From NCBI RefSeq assembly GCF_963676685.1, contig NC_092350.1:41759373-41823372 (forward strand): a stretch of DNA of 64,000 bases, written 5' to 3'. Of the stretch, positions 46,488 to 58,300 are shown piece after piece (the first letter of the stretch is position 1; the number at the start of each line of letters is the position of its first letter). The notes below the pieces were generated by a model that saw only the letters and a list, made by a program, of their open reading frames with translations, did not search any database and had not been told where the DNA came from. Origin of the DNA: Mytilus edulis. Lineage: Eukaryota > Mollusca > Bivalvia > Mytilida > Mytilidae. A program made the translations under genes and the position numbers.

Positions 46488-47653
46488 ATGAGTCTGGTAC
46501 CTGGAATTTCGAACAGCGGTATACTACTGTTGCCTTTATTTACAAAAGAATCTGCAAATGACAAAAATATTATACTTAATAGTATAAAATGTGCAAAACG
46601 GTTTTATAAATGTAATAACTCTGTCGCATCTGGTTTTCTTGTTTGCCATGACCAAGAGGAATGGAATTGTAAAATAGAAAAAATGATAAAAATGTTTCAG
46701 ACGTTGAAAAAAGATATCTTTCAATTTAAGGGAAAATACTTATTATAAAAACACTTTTTTTGCCTTTATTTACATTCTTGGGAAGCGTTTGCATAATTCA
46801 CGAAAGTTAAATATTAAAAAATTAGAAACACGAAGCTTTAAAAATATATTGGATTGTAAGTCTGACAATGTAAAAAATTGCTTAAAAATGGTTGATTTTA
46901 AAAGTTATTTTATGTAGCTAAAGACATCATAGGTATATAGACTTGTTAATGGTAAAATTACCAACTGAAAGATTATAACTTTAAAATATCTAGAGGTGTC
47001 TGATAATATTTTGTTTCTACATGTTCTATGCAAACTGAATCTAAATGATATAAAACATTTAGAATATTTCAAATACGTTCCAGAAAATTTTATAGAGAAG
47101 TAATTACGGCTTGGATTCTGACTGGTGGTAGAAAAAAAACCAACCAGACACATTTTTTTTATATAAGAAAGCAAATTATATTGAGGAATAAATTCATTAC
47201 ATTTCATAATGAACCAATCATCTTTCAAAACAGAAAAAAAGAGTGATATAATATACCTCAATGACATTCTTGTCGACACTATTTCAATATCAGAAAATAA
47301 TATTTAAAAATATTAAAGTGTAAGGTGAACTGGATTTCATAAATTGAAAAAAATCTTTTCCACATAATTGGATTCATATTGTTAAAAAGAAGATTCTGTT
47401 AAAAGTACATTACATGTCCAGAGAAACCAGATCATACAGAAAGATCGTTATTTTTTTAGACTAAATGTTTTTCAAATAAAATTTTATATGATTCATCTAA
47501 TGATCAATATAAAGGAAGCATCAGTAGGGATAAACAAGTGGCTTAATTTTTTTATCAAAGTAAGAAACTCCAAATATGAGTTCATTGTATGACTTTATTT
47601 CTAAACATTTAAATGAAAATGAATTAAAACATTTCAGATGGAAACTGCTACAG
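46488..47653 (+). pseudogene. Degenerate LINE, 5' portion
   Basis: Broken frames carry pieces that read like the region behind a non-LTR reverse transcriptase: KIEKMIKMFQTLKKDIF near 46670, then LRNKFITFHNEPIIF and SDIIYLNDIL near 47180-47270, and YDFISKHLNENELKHFRWKL near 47590. These correspond in order to LINE C-terminal segments. The first 60 bases are an R3 end. The sequence stops at 47653, where the 2.15 kb element is inserted, and resumes at 49801. Confidence 0.6.
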
Positions 47654-49800
47654 GTTGCATTTCTGTGAATATTGACAATGCAATTTCCCATAGGAACTCC
47701 TTTTACGGCTAAAACTGTACCACTTTTACTATGAAGTTTTGAAAAAAATCTTATCCTAGAATTGAAAGTTCATTTGCACCACAATTTTTTTCAAAGGTCA
47801 AAATATAGGGCTGTGCGGCATATTTTCAACGTTTATATGCCCTGAACTTCTCAGATTTTAAACTTACACTAATTTTCTTAACTACCCCTACCTCGAATGA
47901 AAGGTTACCACAGATTTCAATGTAAACAATATGCACGTGTTTATTTACTGGTAATATTCCCCAGTTCTGTCTTTGCGATATGGAACACAGAGAGCATAAC
48001 TGGGAACCAGTATGTAAACAAAATTAATTTTCTATGAATATTCAATTTCTCCCCAAAAGAGGCGTGTTGTCAGAAACAGCTGTATTTACAAAGTGCAACC
48101 TATACAGACATTTATTCAAATAGAAAACTCTCTAAAATCAGTTTTTCTCACATTAATACTCATTTATCAGAATTATAGTCTTAAAGAAATCAATGTGTAT
48201 ACTCTAAGTTTTTCTTTACTATACATTTTATACTCCCTCCCCTGTTTCAATTTTTTAAAGAATTTGAAAACAAGACTTTAATTATTGCCAGCTTACCCTA
48301 TTTGCATATTTTCTGATAAAAAATGCCTAGAACCTGTTAAAAACTGTTTTGATAACATATTGAAAGCATATCAGAATATTATAAATGTAATGTTTAGCAG
48401 TCAATCATCACAACATTCAAGATTATATAAAGTATCCAATCCAGCCTCTGTCTCCAGTCCACATCTTACTGTATGCCTATTTGTCAATTAAAGAACACAT
48501 TTTCTGCCTCAAATGGTCAATTTAGAATTCTTGTCACAACAGTATCATCTGTAACCATATATTTGACACAATTTAGCTACTATATATAATAGAAGTGTTC
48601 AAACAAAGCCATATTTGCAATAGTTGTATGTATGCAGATACCAGTCTGAGATATAAATTCACTTAAAATGTTGTAGAGATGACTGCTAACATCTGATTTT
48701 TGCATAACTTCCAAGCATAGTTATTGTTTTCTATATCAAGAACTTTAAAATCATAAAATCATAGCATTTACAAGTTAAATTATTTGTTTTATGACCCAGG
48801 GGGGGGGGGGGGGGTGGGGGGTAGGCAATTTTCTATGTTTTTTGCCCCTGGGGCCTCAAATTTCCTAAATCATTCTGCTGTTTCTAGCAGTTTGAAATAT
48901 TTAGTACCTATTCAGGATAGAACACACTATTGTAAGTTTTCTTGAGATATTTTTGTTTTTCTAGCTTGTGTTTGTTATGCCGTGGTGACAAAAAAGAAGA
49001 ATTAGGTGTTGCGGCTTATTTTTTTATTATCGAAAGGACACAAATACTCCATAAATAATATTCAGGAAGGGTCTATGAGTTTCAATGACAGCGAAGAGTA
49101 AATATAAGCACTTTTTAACAATTTAACTTACAAATATGCAAATGTTATGAATTAATTTTGTATCCAGGACTTTAAGTAAACTATGCATACTGTAAACTGT
49201 GAATTTATGCTGAGTCATCATATCTAAGGCCCAGGATTCTATCAATCTTCATTAAATATTTATAAAACTTCATAGTTGAGTTAATTTCTCAAAATCTGTG
49301 AAATAAAGCAAATTTGGTTAAATTCTGAATGTTCCCCTTTTTCACCCTATATAAGTTGCATTTCTGTAAATATTGACAATGCAATTTCCCATAGGAACTC
49401 CTTTTACGGCTAAAACTGTACCACTTTTACTATGATTTTTTGAAAAAAATCTTATCCTAGAATTGAAAGTTCATTTGCACCACAATTTTTTTCAAAGGTC
49501 AAAATATAGGGCTGTGCGGCATATTTTCAACGTTTATATGCCCTGAACTTCTCAGAGTTTAAACTTACACTAATTTTCTTAACTACCCCTACCTCGAATG
49601 AAAGGTTACCACAGATTTCAATGTAAACAATATGCACGTGTTTATTTACTGGTAATATTCCCCAGTTCTGTTTTTGCGATATGGAACACAGAGAGCATAA
49701 CTGGGAACCAGTATGTAAACAAAATTAATTTTCTATGAATATTCAATTTCTCCCCAAAAGAGGCGTGTTGTCAGAAACAACTGTATTTACAAAGTGCAAC
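47654..49800. mobile_element. 2.15-kb element with 446-bp terminal direct repeats
   Basis: Two direct repeats, 47654-48099 and 49355-49800, each exactly 446 bp and differing at only a handful of sites, enclose 1,255 bp with no coding capacity. Each repeat begins GTTGCA and ends TGCAAC. The whole is flanked by the 6-bp direct duplication CTACAG (47648-47653 and 49801-49806), and removing it joins two parts of a LINE. It looks like a non-autonomous LTR-type element (TRIM-like), although the ends are not the usual TG...CA and I see no clear primer-binding site or polypurine tract. The interior has a long poly-G run (48800-48825) and the unassigned frames 48093-48281 and 48285-48491. Confidence 0.75.
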
Positions 49801-49990
49801 CTACAGTTTATTGTACCAACAAAAAGTTTAAATCACAATGGAAAATAACTAACAAATATATGTGCAATATGTGTAACATAGAAGAAGTCTATGCTTATCA
49901 TTTTTTTAATTGTTTCTATTTGACAAGATTTTGGCAACAACTAAATGATCTACAAAAAAATGTAATATATATTATGCGATTAAACTACAA
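49801..49990 (+). pseudogene. Degenerate LINE, 3' portion
   Basis: It resumes the LINE interrupted at 47653. The residues KYMCNMCNIEEVYAYHFFNC followed by FYLTRFW match the Cys-Cys-His-Cys motif found near the C-terminus of many LINE proteins. Confidence 0.65.
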
Positions 49991-51353
49991 CACCTAATAT
50001 TTGGGTACAAAATCACAGACAAATAGTATTGCTCATAATTTTTATAATTACAATACTTAGGTTTTCTATATATTTTACAGTGAATTTGTATAATCAGTGA
50101 TTATGTAGATTCACTGGCTAGTTTAGGGATTATATATAATCACTGAAATTTTCAGGGAATATGTATAATCACTATAAAAACGCGTCAGGGATTATACATA
50201 ATAACTGAAATAAAGAAATAGTTTAATTTATAAAGAAAATGAATATAAGTCAAATAATTTATTCTATAAAATCATATTAAAACATCATTATAAACATAAA
50301 TTGTAAAATGTTAAGCACAATATATCAAAATGATAACCCCAGTTTTTTAAATGTTAGGAACAATATAATAAAATGTTGAACACGATATATTTAAATAATA
50401 TGCTTCACGTCTGTTTTACCCACAATATCTACATTTAAAAACAAATCCTTCACATATCGAATCAGATTTTACGACACGCCTAAAAGAGAAATAAAGTGTT
50501 TAGTACAAACAGCTGAAAGTACCCCTCTAAAAAGGGAATTAGCAATCTCGAACTAGTTCGAGCAAGATACAGTGTACCATGTTTTGTGGCCAGGCAATAT
50601 ATCTTTGCAGACTTTTTTGTAAAGGGAATGTTGATATTATTAATTTTGAAGTCCTCTACTTTATCTCGAAACCTTGTGTTGTTTATTTCTTTAAGATCAT
50701 CCTCTGTGTTTAAAAGCAAAATTATTTCATCTGGGAAGGATTATTAAAGAAAAAATGATAATTTGTCTGTATTAAGGTTTTTTTTATCAAACAAAGAATC
50801 CTTAAATTATTGACAATCACTGAACCCAGATTTGTTTTTTCTCTATCGATTTATGAGTTTCGAACAGCGGTATACTACTGTTGCCTTTATTTTTAACTCA
50901 TCGGTGACAAATATTTTTTATTATTTTTTTTCAAATAAGCTGTAATTAACCTAAACTGTTGTAAAATTTAAGCAATTTCTGTAATTTACTTCTTTTTTAA
51001 TTTCAATATTACCTTTTTTCTCCTATTAGTTCAACAGAAAAAAGGACCTAAAAAAATGCATGCTTCTTTCACAGGCAGATTGTGAGCGTAAAATACTTTT
51101 ATCTCATTTCACGGCTTCTAAAAGTTAAACATGTGTTTTAACAAACATGTTGTTAATTTTGAATTGCTTAATAAAATGTGTTTAACAATGGATAAACATT
51201 TGTATAGTGCTTTCAAATACAAAAAGGGAAATAAAATAACTGCTAATATTTCACAAATTGTCCTCAATCCTTTCGAAGTCAAAAGAGAAACGGAATGACA
51301 AACGATCGAACAAACATACGACCGATTCATACACCACCTGTTTTATAAAAACG
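49991..51353. other. Intergenic sequence with small repeats
   Basis: Around 50080-50215 the word TATAATCACTGA and its mirror TCAGTGATTATG recur, a decayed small foldback. An R3 end lies at 50835-50892 (CGAACAGCGGTATACTACTG). The minus frame at 50480-50719 is not recognised. Confidence 0.5.
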
Positions 51354-51990
51354 GCAACAGTAGTATACCGCTGTTCGAAATTCATAAATCGATTGAGCAA
51401 AAAAAGCAAACAAATTCCGGGTTAAAAACTAAACCTGAGGGACACACATCAAATATTCAAGGAGAACTACGACACAACAGAAACACAGTAAAATGTACCA
51501 CACACAGAAATGAACTATAATATGACAATGGCCATTTTCCTGACTTGGTATAAAGAACTTTTTAATAAAAAAACAAAATGATGAGTTGAACCTAGTTTTG
51601 TGGCATCCCAAACCTCCCGCTTTTATGGCAATGTTAACTATAACATTAAAATTACAACATTACATGATAGGACAACAATACAAATAACTAAGAGAACATA
51701 TAGGACAGAGAAACACACGAATAATAGCTAACACAAGGTAAAAGGTTTAAAATTTAATACGCCAGACGCGCGTTTCGTCCACACAATTCCTAACAGTGAC
51801 GCTCTGATTAAAAAAGTTCAAAAGACAAAAAATAAGGTACAAAGTTGAAGAGCTTTGAGGACCAAAGTTCCCAAAAGTTGCGCCCAATACATCTAGGGTT
51901 TTCTGCCTGGGATAAGAACATCCTTATTATTTGGAATAATTTACAGTAAAATTTTATAAAATGACTATAAATTAGATATAAATGATTAAA
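51354..51990 (+). repeat. Composite repeat R3 plus R4
   Basis: It starts GCAACAGTAGTATACCGCTG (R3), passes through CGCCAGACGCGCGTTTCGTC and continues into an R4 monomer in reverse (AACAGTGACGCTCTGATT, TTCTGCCTGGGATAAGAACA). It mirrors 43660-44362. Confidence 0.8.
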
Positions 51991-52179
51991 CTAGTGAATA
52001 TAAAGTGTGCTATTTAAAATCCCCCTTTTAAAGACAACATTGATGATTATATGGTGTAAATGGTCATTGCTGGACCATATGCCAACATGATAAATGTGAT
52101 TATGATTGTCAATAATAGTCTTATCTTAAACTGCTTATTAAGATACTGTACTTATCTTCCTATCTATAAGTATATGTCC

Positions 52180-52187
52180 TATATATA
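52180..52187 (+). promoter_or_regulatory. Candidate TATA box of lipase 2
   Basis: TATATATA lies 144 bases upstream of the ATG at 52331. In an AT-rich genome this may be chance. The spacing would allow a 5' leader of about 115 bases. Confidence 0.3.
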
Positions 52188-52330
52188 GAGAAAGGTGAAA
52201 AGGGAATACAGATCATTCAGTTCACGATTCTATATAGTATTTGATATAATTTCTTCTTATTTCTAGACTAAATAATACCTTGGAGTGATATTTATCTAAA
52301 CATTGTCTACTTTTATATCATTTGAAAAAA

Positions 52331-52379
52331 ATGATTTTCACGATATTACCACTAGTATTAGTATGTGTATATGCAAGAG
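52331..52379 (+). CDS. Lipase 2 exon 1, signal peptide
   Basis: The ATG at 52331 opens 16 codons (MIFTILPLVLVCVYAR) and one base, ending at a perfect donor GTAAGT at 52380. The phase (1) matches the acceptor of exon 2 at 56370, and the hydrophobic run is a signal peptide. The exon lies 4 kb from exon 2. It was identified by phase, sequence type and analogy with lipase 1. Confidence 0.8.
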
Positions 52380-55300
52380 GTAAGTCTCTTTTAAAAATAA
52401 TATTTCCTATATGGCTGAAAGTATATTTCTATTAAGACTCAAAAGATGACACAAAAGATTTGCAAATTGTTACCCCCATTTCCAAATGAAAACCCCCCCA
52501 GCAAATTACAAAGGATGACAACAAAGTGTTACCCTCCCTATTTTGACAATGAAAAAAACCCCAAGTTTTTCGATGAAGGAATTAAATTTATTTTGGTGCA
52601 ATGATGTATGAAAGAATTAATAAAAGGGACTGTCATTTTACTCTAATGTGTAAAAAAAGGGGCTAGAGTTTTTTCAAAGGATAAGTATAAATAAATGGCT
52701 TATTGATGTGAACGTCAATGTTTCGTTTTCTTAATTGTTTGACTCTGTAATAAACCTTTGTTAACTTTCAAAGATCAGCTTTTTTATAAAATGCGGTTAC
52801 AGCTGTTTCAAATTTTAACACGAACATGGTTGCTTCTTGTATCTAAATAGTGTGCATGCATACGTATCAAGTAAGAAAAGGGTTATTTTTCAAAGAAAGG
52901 ATTTAAATGACTTCATCATTATTTTTTTATTTTGTTGTTGTCGTTTTTTTGTTGTTCTTGTAGGGTTATGGGGATGGGGGTGTTGTTGGGGATGGGGTTA
53001 GGTGTCATAGAATACATATTGTTTTGTTAGACGGAATAACCGTTTCATGTGCATAAGAAGTATAATCACAAAAATACTAAACTCCAAGTAAAATTCAAAA
53101 CGGAAAGTCCCTAATCAAATGGCAAAATCAAACGCTCAAACCCATCAAACGAATGGATAACAACTGTCATATTCCTGAGTTGATACAGGCATTTTCTTAT
53201 CTAGAAAATCGTGGATTGAACCTGGTTTTATAGCTAACTAAACCTATTACTTGAATAATAGTCGCATCAAAGACATGTTAACCGAGAACCTCGACATCAG
53301 AGACCAGAAATTGTCACGGTATGCTTCTTTAAAACTACAGATACCCTATTTATATATTTCCCTATCCTATCTTAAAGGGGCACTAGCTACGAGATACATA
53401 CAAAATTTAAACTATGATTTTTTTCTTTAATGAAAGTGAAATAGTGAAATGATAATTTGCTTTTAGAAGCTAGTATGGTTAAATTTGTCAAAACAAACTA
53501 TAAAACAGCGATGATGAATTATTCACTTGCAAGTGAATAATTCGACTTCATATCCGTATTCATGTTAACCTAATTTAACCCCTTTAATAGCTAGAGATGG
53601 AGTATGCATGATTGATGGGGTTTATGCTATAAAAGGAAAATAATGTCAACATTGGAAGTGAAACAAAGGTAAATTATTTGATTACCTAATTCGATCCACC
53701 AAAATGTTCTGATACAGGTAAAATCGAAATTTAATTAATTTATTTAACCTTAAAATTGAAATTAAAAAAAAATAAATAGAAAAATGCTTTTGCACGAGGT
53801 TCATTTATGTTTATGTTTATATTGTGTTATGTGACTGTTTGTTGTTTTCGGGGTCATCTCGATATGGAATTTGATGGCGTCTAGACTAAAATACACACGA
53901 AACGAATCTACATATCATCGAGCAAATGTCTTGTAAGCTTTTTCTTTTAGACTTTTAATAACTTGTATAAATATTTTACATTGTTATGAATATAATATGA
54001 GAATTTGAATCAAATCCGTGAACATGACTTCGACCATAATGATTGTTATTCTCTTTAAATTATGAGAAAAACCAAATTGTTTCTTTCGAAAAAGTTTGTA
54101 ATATATCAACGAAAAAAAAAGAAAACATGTTAGATATTTGATGTTTTCGAAACTACACTAGTATTCTTCTGTAATAAAAAAAAATGATTATATTATAAAT
54201 TATTTTGAAGCAATAGCATTTACACTTATTTTTCAAATGTCAAAAGGAAAATTATCTAACTTTTAAAAGAAGTAAATATTACATATATCAGATTAAATAC
54301 TATTTATTCATTAAGTAATTAAGTTAAAACAGTTTCTTTCGATAAGCATCTTGCAATACACTAACCCATGTCAGTTTTGATTTCCAAAACACGTTTGATA
54401 TGTATCGCTTCGTATCAGTAGAATAAATATGGATGATAAATGTATTCTATGACATCTATGGAATGTAGCAATTTAAAGTCGACTTGCAAAAGCCAAAAAA
54501 AAAAAATCTCTTTACTCATTGACTGTGTCAGATGATATGGAAGGCAAAGATATTAATCGTTTGCACGTCAAACTGGTAAAACATCAACGCAGTTTGTACA
54601 TGTGGCTAAGTCGTGATGAACGGCATTACCATGTGTTGTTCATCGTTGTTTATTGTTTTTTGTTTCTCTTTTAATAGACGTCTCTTATTTTATTTGGTCT
54701 GAACTGGTCCGTCCGTCTGTTTGTCAATCTACTCGCTAGATCCGTATCAGGTTACTATTGATTGAGATAAAATATCATAAAGTTATGGTCACAACAACTT
54801 GATACTTAGTACAAATGTTCATCATGATTTGAACTTTTGATTTTTTTTTCGCGGTATTACGGTTGTGACCCTAATTTTTCCGTTTTTCGGAACTTTTGTC
54901 ACCTTTTACTAGCAGTTTATCACTTTCGAAGACAAGACTATGTCCATGGCACTGAGAAATAGTGTATATGAAGATTAAATTTCTAATCAGGAAATAGAAA
55001 TATAGAAAAACGCAAGGCAATCTTAAATTCATCATTTTTTAGACTGCAACTTTTAAATGCGCTTAATGAATTTTGTTTTTCTTTGTTCGTTTCATTATAG
55101 AAGGGTCGTCTTTGTCTCGTTCTCCCCTTTTTCGGTATAACTCTCTTTCTTTCTGTTTTTTTTTTATAATTTCATTACTATTTACACCACGTGGTCGATA
55201 CCACTGCTGGTTGGCGTTTCATTCTCGATGGTATCACCAGCCAAGTAGTCAGAACTTCGGTGTTGACATGAATATTAACTATTAAGTCATTTTTATAAAT

Positions 55301-58300
55301 TAACGGTTTGAAAAAGCGTGAATTATTCGAAATACTCATGCATAAATTACATTATCCGTATTTGGTAAAACCTTTTTAGAATTTTGGGTGATCAATGCTC
55401 CTCAATTTTATACTTTTTTTCCTTACTTACTTTTTTGATCTGAGCATCACTGATGAATCTTATGAAGACGAAACGAGCGTATTTCGTATCAATTTATCAG
55501 CCTGGCATCTTTGATAATTATTTACACCATGTAATGGTCGATGATACTGCATGTGGACGTGTCGTCCCCGAGGGTATCACCAGCCCAGTAGTCAGTCCTT
55601 CGGTGTTGATATGAATATCAAATATGAAATCATTTTTATAAATTTACTGTTTGAAATACTAAGGATTTTCATGTCCCTGGCAAAGATTACATTAGACGTA
55701 TTTCGTTAAACCTTTTTGGAATTTCGGGTTGTCAATGCTCTTCAATTTTATACTTTTTACCTTTCTTACTATTTTTATCTGAGCGTCACTGATGAGTCTT
55801 ATAGAAACGTTTTTCGTATCAATTTATAAGCCTGGTATCTTTGAAAATTAATTACCCCACTGGGTCGATAATGACCAGCCCAGTAGTCAACACTTCGCTG
55901 TTGACATGAATATCAATTATATAGTCATTTTATAAATCTAATGTTTGCAAAAGTATGAATTATTCGAAATACTAAGGATTTTCATATTTCAGGCAATTAC
56001 CTTTGCCGTATTTGCTACAACGTTTTGGAATTTTGGGTCGCCTATGCTCATCAAATTTGTACTTTTTGGCTTTCTTTTTATTTTGATCTGATTGTCACTC
56101 ATGGGTCCAATGAAGATGAAACGCGTGTCGTATCAAATTATAAGCCTAGTACGCTTGAATTTTATTTTTCGTGTTTTTTTCTGTTCAAATTATCGTAAAA
56201 TTAATATCGAGTACAATACAAAATTAGGCGAATACTTCAAATAACAATATATCAAATGTGTATCTAGATATCCATCGACGAATAAACATCGCATCTCTTT
56301 CTTTCTCTGTGTATGAACTTTAGCGAAAGAGAGAAGATAATAGTTTGTTTTGTTTTTTTCAATGTTTTAGCTGCTGAGGTTTGTTTTAGTAACATTGGCT
56401 GTTTCCAAAACACGACACCGTACAATAATTCTATGGGGAAACTGCCAAAATCCCCCGACGACATTAGAACAAGTTTTACCTTGCACACGAGGAGTAACAA
56501 CACAGTACAGTTAGATGCAAGTAATACCACCAGCATTTCTAGTTCAGGCTTTCAACCACAGCAGAAAACTATCATTATAGTTCATGGATTTCACAGTAGA
56601 AACACAAGTCAATGGATTAAGCCTTTAACCGACGCTTTTATGACAAAGGTATAATGTATAAAATACCCTAACAATTTTCAATTAGGTTCCAAACTCGTTG
56701 ATTTTAGATTGTTTTGTTTATTTGTTTTAGTCCATTTAAATCACATATAATTTCAAGTATATCCCTCCTTGACTTTAAAAATTGAAATTTGAGTTTAGTT
56801 TTGATGATGTAGAAAAATCAGGAAAGAGTTATTGACACAACAAATACACAGAGTGCTTTTTCATTTACATTTACAAATTAGAAAACAATGTTGTAGAATT
56901 ATTTTGATATTCTTTTTATTACCTTTTTCGGTCATTTCACTCATGACATTTATTTCGTATTAATACATCCATGACAAACAAATGTTTGGGTTTGAGTTTT
57001 CCTGATGGCGGTACATCCAGGAGAGCGCTTCGGACGAACGAAATTTATATAGTGTTATATTTACTTACTTATTAATGTTCCATAATTGTTTTATCTATTA
57101 CATTTTTATCTCTCTGAAATATTGTTTTATTTATTAGGGTGAAATGAACATTATTGTAGTTGATTGGTCCGGAGGTGCATTTGATCCATATGACCAAGCC
57201 GTCGCCAATACACGTGTTGTTGGTGCGGTTATTGCCGAATTAGTTAAAGTGCTCCATAACGTAACAAATACCGAGTATTCTAATGTGTATCTAGTAGGCC
57301 ATAGTCTAGGAGCACATATATGTGGCTATGCTGGTGAAAGGCTGCCAGGTCTTGGGAGGATTACAGGTAGACACTTTTAAATATCAAAATAAAAAATTCC
57401 ATTGAAATGAATTAATGCAAGTGCAGCAAAATTTAAGGTTCGAGCCTTTGTTCTTATACTTAGAATTTTAATTTACTGTGAAGTGTTTTGTTTGTGGGCT
57501 GATGTTTGTCTTTTCGTCTTTTGTCTTCTATCACGCATGATGTGTAGGGTTTTCTTCAACTGGTCAGGACATAATCGATTTAGTGCTATAACTTGTAGTT
57601 ATTCTGTTAATGTAAGTAAATCTGACATTACACCTAACATCCATGTATCCGACAAATGAGAGACACTTCAAGGCACAAGTTGAGTTTGAATAAAAATCAA
57701 TTCAAAACCATCTTCTACAATTTGCTAAAACATAAAGGAACTGAAAAGCTAGAATTTCATATAACAGAATGTCACTTTATATATTATAACGATTAACGAT
57801 TTCGTTAGAATAGTCGTTGGATAGTTTTAATTTAAATTCACCCTATCATTTTTATCGAAAACTATGTAAAATTTGAAATAAAATGTTCAGCTTCTTGAGA
57901 AATCACACACAAATAAGACATTAGTCTTTTATTGACGTACCAAAAAATCGATATAACAAACTATAGCTCAGTAAAACCAAAGTTATATGTATTCTTTCTT
58001 AAGAGTTAAAGGAAAATAGTTGAATTGAGAAAATATCACATTATTCAAGGAATGACTGTAATAATTTTTCTGTCTATGAGGAAATAACATAACAAATTTG
58101 GTGCACACTGAATAACGGGCGTAGCGGGTTATTTAACAGTGTGCACCACATTTTTTTATGTTATTTTGAATAGACAGAAAAAATATTACAGTCATTTTTT
58201 ATAATGTAATTCTAAATTCCATTTTAAACAGTAGAAAACCATGACAAAACGTTGATGACGTCACGGTCACATGACTAAATTATGTCTATGGGCTGATAAC

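Noticed and set aside
47654-49800. Complete LTR retrotransposon
   Set aside because: No gag, protease or polymerase coding sequence and no clear primer-binding site, so only a non-autonomous element is claimed.
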